11,883 nt of DNA from Verrucomicrobiota bacterium (GTDB lineage: Bacteria; Verrucomicrobiota; Verrucomicrobiia; Chthoniobacterales; UBA10450), in contig QHPM01000081.1 in the NCBI GenBank assembly GCA_003219095.1, positions 1 to 11,883 on the forward strand, written 5' to 3'. Shown in pieces: positions 6,522 to 11,883 of the stretch. The notes beneath the pieces are model-generated. The model saw only the letters and a list, made by a program, of their open reading frames with translations, ran no database searches and was not told the origin of the DNA. Every line of letters starts with the position of its first letter. The first letter of the stretch is position 1. The translations under genes and the position numbers were made by a program.

Positions 6522-7694
6522 TCACGAATCTACCGGCGTCGGATTCAATTCCGGTTTGGGCGCGAGATCGTTATTGATCGTCACCGCCATGCCATTGCGC
6601 AGTTTGAAAACACCCGTGCCCACGATGGTCTCGCCCGCTTTTAATCCAGCCGCGATCGAAACAAAATCCCCGCGAGCTTCACCGACGCGAATAAATTGCT
6701 GACGGATGACTTGGGATTCCTGGCCGGTCTTTTCGTCCTTCTTTTTCTCAATTACATAAACCGAATCGCCGAATGGCGCGTACGAGACCGCACTTCCCGG
6801 AATCACCAGGCTCTTGTGTTTTTGTGGAAGGATCACATCCACTTTCGCGAACATGCCCGGCCGTAACGCGTGATCTGGATTTTGCAACGTCGCTTGCAAC
6901 GAAACATTTCGCGTCGCCACATCCACCATCGAATTAATCGCGCTCAGTTTGCCGGTAAATTCGTGTCCCGGCAGAGCATCTGTTCGCACCCGCACTTCCA
7001 ATCCTTGCGTCAGTTGCGAGAGGTTTTGCTGCGGCAAGGCAAAATCTACAAACACCTGATCGAGCATTGTCAGCGGCACCACTTGCTGACCGGGATTGAT
7101 CATTTGCCCGACATTCACGCCACGGATGCCGACCTGCCCGGCGAATGGCGCCCGCACTTCCTTCTTCGCGATCATCGACCGCATTTGGTCGACGCTGGCC
7201 ACTTTCTGTTTGTATTTTGCTTCCACTGCGTCGAGCTCGGCTTTTGAAATAACGTGATTTGCCGCGAGGCCACTCGAACGCGCCAAATCGGCTTTTGCTA
7301 ACTCCAAATCTGCCTCGGCCGAATGTAACTGCGCTTCTTCCGCCGACGCATCCAGCCTCATCAACACATCACCCTTCTTTGCGATGCTGCCGTTTTCAAA
7401 ATTAATTTCGCTTACGACTCCGCCAAGCTCAGTCGCCACCACCGCGCCTTGCACCGGCGAAATACTGCCGATCGACGAAAACACCGGCGCCCAGTCTTCT
7501 TCTTTGACTAATGCGCTCGTTACCGCCGTTACCGGCATCGGTTGCGGAGTCTTTGCCATTTTGACTATTTGCAGCGCCTTGATTCCAACGATCACGACGA
7601 TCAGGGCGATCACGCTGGCGATAGCAAGGCCGAGAGCTCCGCGGTTCAATTTCATTTTAGCTTCGGTCGAAACAGGTCGGGCTACGTCATGCAT
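6522..7694 (-). CDS. RND efflux adaptor, periplasmic membrane fusion protein (HlyD/AcrA/MdtA family)
   Basis: 390 residues. One membrane anchor at about 20-41 (LGLAIASVIALIVVIVGIKAL) places the rest in the periplasm. Then follow the first lipoyl half (GSISPVQGAVVATELGGVV, about 77-115), an alpha-helical hairpin (about 118-175), the second lipoyl half (VRAPFAGQVGIRGVNVGQMI), the beta-barrel (LRPGMFAKVDV) and a membrane-proximal domain ending near GVFKLRNGMAV. It bridges the RND permease encoded downstream to an outer-membrane channel. Unlike the CusB-like protein at 1-1212 it has no Cys/Met metal-binding domain, supporting a drug-type role. The chosen ATG at 7694 overlaps the tetR stop by 8 nt; ATG 7655 (MKLNRG...) is a sensible alternative, giving 377 residues and a more usual N-terminus. 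Neither has a good ribosome site. Expression is presumably controlled by the TetR regulator encoded first in the operon. Confidence 0.93.
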   Translation of the reverse strand: MHDVARPVSTEAKMKLNRGALGLAIASVIALIVVIVGIKALQIVKMAKTPQPMPVTAVTSALVKEEDWAPVFSSIGSISPVQGAVVATELGGVVSEINFENGSIAKKGDVLMRLDASAEEAQLHSAEADLELAKADLARSSGLAANHVISKAELDAVEAKYKQKVASVDQMRSMIAKKEVRAPFAGQVGIRGVNVGQMINPGQQVVPLTMLDQVFVDFALPQQNLSQLTQGLEVRVRTDALPGHEFTGKLSAINSMVDVATRNVSLQATLQNPDHALRPGMFAKVDVILPQKHKSLVIPGSAVSYAPFGDSVYVIEKKKDEKTGQESQVIRQQFIRVGEARGDFVSIAAGLKAGETIVGTGVFKLRNGMAVTINNDLAPKPELNPTPVDS

Positions 7695-8316
7695 AAGCTG
7701 GCTCGGTTTCCGTTTTGAACAACAACCGCCAAAGTCTTCGCGTCACTTCCAACTGGCGCGCGCGCCTTTCCGCTTCGGTCATCTCCTGCGGTTGCAAAAC
7801 GTCTCGCATCAACATTCCGCGAGCGACTGCGAATATTAGTTCCGATAGTTCATTGGGCGCGAGGCCACCGGCCGCGTTTTTGCCTTCGGGCGAACGCGCT
7901 ATTAGATCGGTCACGCCGTCCATCGACGTTTGCAAAACGTCGCGCACCAGATTCGCCACTTGCGGATTGCGCGAGGCTTCGGCGTATAGATCAACCACGA
8001 AGGCTGACAGCACTTTTGGCGAATTTTCGCAGCAATGCGCGGTGAACAGAATTTCGAGTGACTCTAGTAAGGTGGGCGCTTGCCGGGCGCGTTCCAAGAC
8101 CTCTTGGATTTCATTTTTGTGCCGGTCGGCCATGGCAGAAATGACCGCTTCCTTGTTCGCGAAATAGCGATAAATCAGCCCGACACTGATGCCCGCCTCC
8201 GCGCTGATATCGTGCATACTGGTCTGGTGAAAGCCGCGGTGGGCGAAGCAGACCAGGGCCGCATCGAGGATTTGGGCTCGGCGATCGAGGGTTGGTTCGA
8301 GTTGGGGTTGAGACAT
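7687..8316 (-). CDS. TetR/AcrR-family repressor of the RND operon
   Basis: 209 residues from ATG 8316. Residues 12-58 form the TetR DNA-binding domain (RRAQILDAALVCFAHRGF, then TSMHDISAEAGISVGLIYRYFANKEAV with the typical turn and the Y-R-Y-F motif). The remainder is a helical ligand-binding domain of family size with little conservation. It is the first gene of a minus-strand operon with the efflux adaptor (8-nt overlap) and permease, so it most likely represses its own operon until a toxic compound binds. The frame stays open upstream to a TTG at 8352, but that TTG is part of a perfect TTGACA -35 box and the extra residues would run through the operator, so the ATG is preferred. The predicted transcription start falls almost on this ATG, suggesting a leaderless message. 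The ligand cannot be told from sequence. Confidence 0.92.
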   Translation of the reverse strand: MSQPQLEPTLDRRAQILDAALVCFAHRGFHQTSMHDISAEAGISVGLIYRYFANKEAVISAMADRHKNEIQEVLERARQAPTLLESLEILFTAHCCENSPKVLSAFVVDLYAEASRNPQVANLVRDVLQTSMDGVTDLIARSPEGKNAAGGLAPNELSELIFAVARGMLMRDVLQPQEMTEAERRARQLEVTRRLWRLLFKTETEPAYA

Positions 8317-8323
8317 GGCCCCA

Positions 8324-8352
8324 AAGATGAATGAACGTTCATTCATTGTCAA
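8324..8352 (-). promoter_or_regulatory. promoter of the tetR-adaptor-permease operon
   Basis: A perfect TTGACA (8352-8347) is followed after 17 bp by CATCTT (8329-8324), a weak -10 (3 of 6). The 20-bp operator palindrome occupies the spacer and touches the -10. Transcription would begin at about 8317-8316, on or next to the ATG of tetR, implying a leaderless or near-leaderless mRNA. Confidence 0.6.
8327..8346. promoter_or_regulatory. TetR operator (perfect 20-bp palindrome)
   Basis: ATGAATGAACGTTCATTCAT is identical to its reverse complement. It starts 11 bp before the tetR ATG and sits right after a perfect -35 box, filling the promoter spacer, where a bound TetR dimer would block RNA polymerase. 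Position and symmetry are typical of self-regulating TetR genes; binding itself is inferred. Confidence 0.85.
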
Positions 8353-8372
8353 ATCCCATTCTCAACTCTAGG

Positions 8373-8493
8373 AAGCACAGGCTGCTAGCCTGTAACATTC
8401 GGCAGCTTGCAGAATGCAAATTTCGCTCGCTCGGTCGTTCGCGACGCCGGTTCGCGGCAAGCTGCCGCGAACTACAGGCTGGCAACCTGTGCT
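8373..8493. repeat. 121-bp foldback element with nested, competing inverted repeats
   Basis: The outer ends are a 20-bp inverted pair with two mismatches: AGCACAGGCTGCTAGCCTGT (8374-8393) against 8474-8493. Each end is itself a small palindrome; at 8377-8393 ACAGGCT-GCT-AGCCTGT is perfect. Inside, CGGCAGCTTGC (8400-8410) is the exact reverse complement of 8457-8467, and GTTCGCGGC-AAGCT-GCCGCGAAC (8450-8472) is a perfect 9-bp hairpin using the same bases, so the two folds exclude each other. It fills most of the 244-bp gap between divergent tetR and tilS. No reading frame or transposase is seen. Confidence 0.75.
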
Positions 8494-8517
8494 CCCCCAG
8501 AAACAAACCGCTCCGTA

Positions 8518-8555
8518 TTCGATGTTGGACGTTCAGCGTTAGGCGTTGGACGTTT
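8518..8555 (+). repeat. tandem 7-nt repeat array just upstream of tilS
   Basis: Five head-to-tail units from 8520 to 8554: CGATGTT, GGACGTT, CAGCGTT, AGGCGTT, GGACGTT. They share the RNRYGTT-like pattern of the foldback array at 3027-3130, including the 10-mer GTTCAGCGTT. The array ends 6 nt before the preferred tilS start, so it overlaps whatever leader tilS has, and its last GGA is the only ribosome-site-like sequence there. Confidence 0.7.
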
Positions 8556-8560
8556 GCTCT

Positions 8561-9523
8561 GTGAAGCCGCAACAACGTCGCGCGCTAATTGATCAAAAAA
8601 AGCTCCTTGGCGACTTCCCGCCCTCCAAGCGCTACCTTATCGGTGTTTCCGGTGGCCGCGATTCAATCGCCCTTTTGAATCTTCTAATCAATCTTGGCTA
8701 CAAGAATCTCATCGTCTGCCATTTGAACCATCAATTGCGCGGCGCATCCTCGCGCGGCGACGCCCGATTTGTCGAAGGAATCGCGCGTAATCTTAGGCTC
8801 GACTGCGAGATTGGGTCGACTGATGTCGGCGCTCTGGCCAAACGTTCGAAGTGGTCAATTGAGACGGCGGCGCGTTTCGCGCGGCTGGCATTTTTCGTCG
8901 AGGTGGCGAGGCACCGGCGCTGCCCCAGAATATTTCTCGCTCATCATGCCGATGATCTGGTCGAAACTGCACTCCTGAACCTGTTTCGCGGGGCTGGTCC
9001 GGGAGGCATGGCGGCGATGCGCAGAATTTCCATTCATCGCATTGGCAAAACAGAGTTAACGATTCTTAGGCCGCTTCTCGGGGTATGGCGGAGCGAGATT
9101 GACTCATACGTCAGCCAGCATGGCTTGAAATTTCGCGAGGATGCGACAAACCGTCTGCTGCATTCGTCGCGAAACAAGCTTCGTCATCGCGTTCTCCCGG
9201 ACATTGAAAAACAATTCGGCCGTGATGTGCGCAAGACGATCTGGCGCGCCGCCCAAATCTGGAGCGAAGAAGAAGCCGTGCTGGATTCGCTCGTCTCAAC
9301 GGGAACGATTTCGGCAGCGCATCTCGCCGTCGCGGCGTTGCGGAAAATGCCGGCCGCGTTGCAACGTCGAGCAATCCTTCGCTGGCTGCGCGCGCGGAAG
9401 GTTATCGCGAAAGTAAATCTTCCGCGCGATCGGCACGCTCGCCGGCGGGCGGGAAAGATTTTCATCGAACGATTGTCATCCCGAGCGACGTCGAGGGATC
9501 CCGTTGCGAAAGCTTTAAGGTAA
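8561..9523 (+). CDS. tilS: tRNA(Ile)-lysidine synthetase
   Basis: 320 residues from GTG 8561. It uses ATP to attach lysine to C34 of tRNA-Ile(CAU), changing its decoding from AUG to AUA and its charging from Met to Ile; it is an essential cytosolic enzyme. The PP-loop ATP-pyrophosphatase motif SGGRDS is at 30-35, followed by HLNHQLRG (54-61), SIETAARFAR (99-108), HHADD (128-132) plus FRGAGPGGM, and SRNKLRHRVLP. These cover the N-terminal catalytic domain and its signature. The C-terminal part looks short: the usual helical stretch before AKVNLPRDRHARRRAGK seems reduced. The final residues SSRATSRDPVAKALR are encoded by the inverted repeat at 9475-9557, so the natural end has been overwritten or extended. 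TTG 8546 would add five residues but lies inside a 7-nt repeat array, so GTG is preferred. gltX follows 63 bp downstream and may be cotranscribed. Confidence 0.93.
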   Translation: MKPQQRRALIDQKKLLGDFPPSKRYLIGVSGGRDSIALLNLLINLGYKNLIVCHLNHQLRGASSRGDARFVEGIARNLRLDCEIGSTDVGALAKRSKWSIETAARFARLAFFVEVARHRRCPRIFLAHHADDLVETALLNLFRGAGPGGMAAMRRISIHRIGKTELTILRPLLGVWRSEIDSYVSQHGLKFREDATNRLLHSSRNKLRHRVLPDIEKQFGRDVRKTIWRAAQIWSEEEAVLDSLVSTGTISAAHLAVAALRKMPAALQRRAILRWLRARKVIAKVNLPRDRHARRRAGKIFIERLSSRATSRDPVAKALR

Positions 9524-9557
9524 TGCCGCGGGATCCCTCGACTACGCTCGGGATGAC
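9475..9557. repeat. 29-bp near-perfect inverted repeat across the tilS stop
   Basis: The arms 9475-9503 and 9529-9557 are reverse complements with only two mismatches (core GAGGGATCCCG / CGGGATCCCTC), separated by 25 nt that contain the tilS stop codon (9521-9523). Motifs of this kind (TCATCCCGAGCG...) are, from memory, a widespread dispersed repeat in several phyla. The RNA would form a strong hairpin without a T-run, between tilS and gltX. The left arm encodes the end of TilS. Confidence 0.85.
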
Positions 9558-9586
9558 GGTCGAATCTGTGCTAATCTCCGCAGTCA

Positions 9587-10915
9587 ATGGCCTCGCAAAT
9601 CCGTGTCCGTTTCGCCCCGTCGCCCACCGGCTATCTCCACATCGGCGGGGCACGCACCGCGCTGTTTAACTGGCTTTTTGCCCAACATCACGGCGGGACA
9701 TTTGTTTTGCGGGTCGAGGATACCGACCGTGCGCGCAATACCGAAGAAGCTGCCGCTGCAATCTACGAAGGTTTGCAATGGCTCGGCTTGAATTGGGATG
9801 AAGGTCCGCACGTTGGCGGAGATTTCGGGCCCTATTTTCAAAGTCAGCGCAACGAAATCTACGAGCGCTATCTAAAAAAATTGCAGGATGCCGGTCATAT
9901 CTTCGAAGACCAGGGCGCGCTTCGATTCCGTTCACCGCGCGAGCATGTCATCGTCGATGATCTGGTCTGCGGCAAAATCGATTTTGATCTTTCGAACGAA
10001 CAGACCCATCCCGACATGACGGTGCGCCGGCCCGACGGCTCGTGGATTTTTCATTTCGTCAATGTGATCGACGACATCGAAATGAAGATTTCACACGTCA
10101 TCCGTGGGGAAGATCATCTTTCGAATACTCCCAAACACATCGAGCTTTATCGCGCTCTCGGGGCCGGCACGCCGCACTTCGCGCACATCCCACTTATCCT
10201 TAACCGGGACGGCTCGAAAATGAGCAAGCGCGACCAGGGCGCGAGCGTAGACTATTATATTAAGAGGGGCTTTTTGCCGGAGGCGGTCCGCAATTATCTC
10301 TGCCTGCTTGGCTGGTCCCCGAAGGACAATCGGGAAAAAATTCCAATCGAAGAAATAATTCCGCTCTTCGATTTGAACAAGGTCGTGCGCAGTCACGCTA
10401 CCTTTGATCCGGACAAATTGCACTGGCTGAACGGCGAATACGCGCGCGAGTTGCCGGATGACAGGTTTCAGCAACTAGGCAGAAATGCGTTGCGCGCAAG
10501 CGGTGTAAAGCTGGAAAATTTTTGCGACGATTACATTCGGGCCGCACTCGAGACCTGCAAGGGCAAGATCAATACCTTTGATGAACTAGCGGCTTACTGC
10601 GGTTTCTATTTCGACGATAATTTTAACTACAATCCGGAAGGCGCAGCTAAGCATTTTACGTCGGAGAACCAACCGCGGCTGGTGGCGGTGCGGGATGCCT
10701 TCGCGGTGTTGGACAAGTTCGACGCCGCGGAACTTGAGGCAACATTAAAAGCAACGGCGGCCAGACTCGGCATCAAACCCGCCGCGCTAATTCATCCAAC
10801 CCGCCTCGCTGTTACCGGCAGTAACGCTGGGCCAAGCCTGTATCATTTGCTCGAAGTTCTGGGGAAGGAAAAGGTGCTCGCACGAATCGATCGCGCGCTG
10901 ACCATTGGAAGATAG
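9587..10915 (+). CDS. gltX: glutamyl-tRNA synthetase
   Basis: 442 residues; class I synthetase that joins glutamate to tRNA-Glu using ATP, in the cytosol. The Rossmann-fold start is RFAPSPTGYLHIGGARTALFNWLF, with the HIGH-type motif H18-I-G-G21. The glutamate pocket shows VLRVEDTD, and VIRGEDHLSNTPKHIEL is the conserved strand. KMSKR is at 211-215 and FDPDKLHWLNGEY begins the anticodon-binding helical part, which ends near LARIDRAL. It is about 30 residues shorter than the E. coli enzyme: the loop that carries four zinc-binding Cys in E. coli is replaced by a short link (GHIFEDQGALRFRSPREH). I recall a similar short form in other Verrucomicrobiota, so it is probably normal for the lineage. 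No Shine-Dalgarno precedes ATG 9587. With glnS next door, the enzyme should be the discriminating type. The stop runs straight into a repeat region. Confidence 0.97.
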   Translation: MASQIRVRFAPSPTGYLHIGGARTALFNWLFAQHHGGTFVLRVEDTDRARNTEEAAAAIYEGLQWLGLNWDEGPHVGGDFGPYFQSQRNEIYERYLKKLQDAGHIFEDQGALRFRSPREHVIVDDLVCGKIDFDLSNEQTHPDMTVRRPDGSWIFHFVNVIDDIEMKISHVIRGEDHLSNTPKHIELYRALGAGTPHFAHIPLILNRDGSKMSKRDQGASVDYYIKRGFLPEAVRNYLCLLGWSPKDNREKIPIEEIIPLFDLNKVVRSHATFDPDKLHWLNGEYARELPDDRFQQLGRNALRASGVKLENFCDDYIRAALETCKGKINTFDELAAYCGFYFDDNFNYNPEGAAKHFTSENQPRLVAVRDAFAVLDKFDAAELEATLKATAARLGIKPAALIHPTRLAVTGSNAGPSLYHLLEVLGKEKVLARIDRALTIGR

Positions 10916-11010
10916 GCTTCCAGCCTGTCTCGGCCGCCAAGCATCCTGCCTGGCGTAGCAGCGCGGCAGACTGGAAGCCAGCCGGCCGAGTCAGGCAAGA
11001 TGCCTGACCT
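10916..11010. repeat. interleaved inverted repeats between gltX and glnS
   Basis: Three short elements occur in order and then recur as reverse complements in the same order: GGCTTCCAG (10916-10924) with CTGGAAGCC (10971-10979); CTCGGCCG (10929-10936) with CGGCCGAG (10983-10990); and GCATCCTGCCTG (10941-10952) with CAGGCAAGATGC (10992-11003, one mismatch). Because the order is A-B-C-A'-B'-C', the pairs cross each other instead of nesting. The region begins right after the gltX stop, and it makes up most of the 108-bp convergent spacer. No T-run terminator is seen. Confidence 0.65.
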
Positions 11011-11023
11011 CCACTGCCAAATG

Positions 11024-11883
11024 TTAGGGGCGGGACGGTGCCCGTCCCTCCGCTTTCGCCCAAGTGTCTTTTAGCGCAACCGTCCGGTTCCAGACTTGTT
11101 TCGTCGCGGTGGAATCAGGATCGAGCGTGAAGTAGCCAAGGCGCTCGAATTGATAGCGCTTCTCTGGCGTCGCCTTGGCCAGCGCTGGTTCGCATTTCGC
11201 GCTCACAACTTCAAGCGAATGGGGATTGATAAACGATTTAAAATCGCCCGTTGCGTCTGGTTCCGGCGCGGTAAAAAGCTGCTCATAGAGTCGAACTTCG
11301 GCGTCGCGGGCCTGAGCGGCGTTCACCCAATGGATGGTACCCTTTACTTTGCGATTCGAGGTTAGGCCGCCCGACTTACTATCCAAATCGACTGTACAAC
11401 GAAGCTCGCTCACATTGCCAGAGCTATCCTTTACTACTTCGTCACACTTGATGATGTAGGCATACTTGAGCCGCACTTCGCCGCCCGGTTTCAAGCGGAA
11501 GTATTTTGGCGGTGGTGTTTCCATGAAATCAGCCGAGTCGATAAATAGCTCGCGCCCGAATGGCACTTTTCGTTTTCCGGCAGTTGCATCTTCCGGGTTG
11601 TTGACCGCTTCGAGCTCTTCCACTTCTCCTTCAGGATAATTCGTTAGCACTACCTTGAGCGGATGAAGAACGGCGAGCCGTCGCTCGGCTGTGCGATTGA
11701 ACTCATCGCGAATGGTATGATCAAGGACGGCCATATCAGTCATGCTCGGGTACTTGGTGATGCCTATATTGTAGGCGAAGGATCGCAATGCGCTGGAAGT
11801 AACGCCGCGTCGTCGAAGTCCAGAAATCGTTAGCATACGCGGATCATCCCAGCCGTTTACCAACGTCTCGTTAACCAGCTGGA
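11024..11883 (-). CDS. glnS: glutaminyl-tRNA synthetase, C-terminal part (start beyond the right edge)
   Basis: 285 residues lie in the window, and the frame is open to the right edge with no true start; apparent starts such as TTG 11863 fall inside the conserved core. The visible part begins at the end of the catalytic domain (ETLVNGWDDPRMLTISGLRRRG, just after the position of the MSKRK loop) and continues through both beta-barrels of the anticodon-binding domain: KVPFGRELFIDSADF, VRLKYAYIIKCDEV, KVKGTIHWVNAAQA, YQFERLGYFTLD and NRTVALKDTWAK. The enzyme charges tRNA-Gln directly, so this organism need not rely only on the Glu-tRNA-Gln amidotransferase route. GlnRS is patchily found in bacteria. 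The family normally ends near DTWAK; here eight extra residues (EGRAPSRP) come from a GC-rich palindrome. Convergent with gltX. Confidence 0.96.
   Translation of the reverse strand, partial: QLVNETLVNGWDDPRMLTISGLRRRGVTSSALRSFAYNIGITKYPSMTDMAVLDHTIRDEFNRTAERRLAVLHPLKVVLTNYPEGEVEELEAVNNPEDATAGKRKVPFGRELFIDSADFMETPPPKYFRLKPGGEVRLKYAYIIKCDEVVKDSSGNVSELRCTVDLDSKSGGLTSNRKVKGTIHWVNAAQARDAEVRLYEQLFTAPEPDATGDFKSFINPHSLEVVSAKCEPALAKATPEKRYQFERLGYFTLDPDSTATKQVWNRTVALKDTWAKAEGRAPSRP
11032..11048. repeat. GC-rich hairpin encoding the last codons of glnS
   Basis: GGGACGG-TGC-CCGTCCC is a perfect 7-bp stem with a 3-nt loop. It lies inside the 3' end of glnS, where it encodes most of the final EGRAPSRP, six bases before the stop codon. 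It could also help end transcription from both sides of the convergent pair, but no T-run follows on the gltX strand. Confidence 0.6.

Noticed and set aside
8317..8352. TetR start at TTG 8352
   Set aside because: That TTG is part of a perfect -35 box and the added 12 residues would be encoded by the operator palindrome; ATG 8316 gives a standard TetR N-terminus.
8546..8560. TilS start at TTG 8546
   Set aside because: It lies within the 7-nt repeat array; GTG 8561 leaves the whole PP-loop domain intact.
8339..8575. 78-codon minus-strand frame between tetR and tilS
   Set aside because: It is made up entirely of the foldback element and heptamer array and has no protein-like features.

Overview
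The window reads as chromosomal DNA of a GC-rich Gram-negative bacterium. The likely source is Verrucomicrobiota, probably a soil Spartobacteria/Chthoniobacterales-type lineage. This rests on the flavour of GltX and TilS, the presence of a bacterial GlnRS, and several foldback repeats in the spacers; no 16S or other decisive marker is present. About 90% is coding. There is no phage, transposase, CRISPR array or defence locus.

Layout. (1) Positions 1-2932, minus strand, hold a probable heavy-metal (Cu/Ag-type) RND efflux operon. It reads: small exported Cys-rich protein, TolC-family outer-membrane protein, then a CusB-like adaptor whose C-terminus runs off the left edge; a CusA-type pump is expected beyond. 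The last two overlap as ATGA. (2) A tRNA-Asp(GUC) gene lies at 3142-3215, with a foldback array of 7-nt repeats beyond its 3' end. (3) Positions 3327-8316, minus strand, hold a drug-type (HAE-1) RND operon: tetR, membrane-fusion adaptor, RND permease. A perfect 20-bp palindrome in the tetR promoter is the likely operator. No outer-membrane gene belongs to this operon, so it may borrow the TolC-like protein of region 1. (4) Positions 8561-10915, plus strand, hold tilS (tRNA-Ile lysidine synthetase) and gltX (glutamyl-tRNA synthetase). (5) Positions 11024-11883, minus strand, hold the C-terminal part of glnS (glutaminyl-tRNA synthetase), convergent with gltX and cut by the right edge.

Functionally there are two themes: envelope-spanning efflux (metal and drug) on the left, and tRNA charging or modification on the right, with a tRNA gene between the two pumps.

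The strongest unexplained signal is in the spacers. Most longer ones hold an inverted or tandem repeat, apparently from different families, and several repeats supply the last codons of neighbouring genes (TilS, GlnRS) or abut their stops (GltX). I found no convincing wholly new gene system. The best candidates are the Cys-rich protein with a possible translation-coupling hairpin ahead of the TolC gene, the 7-nt repeat arrays, and an apparently shortened porter segment in the RND permease.
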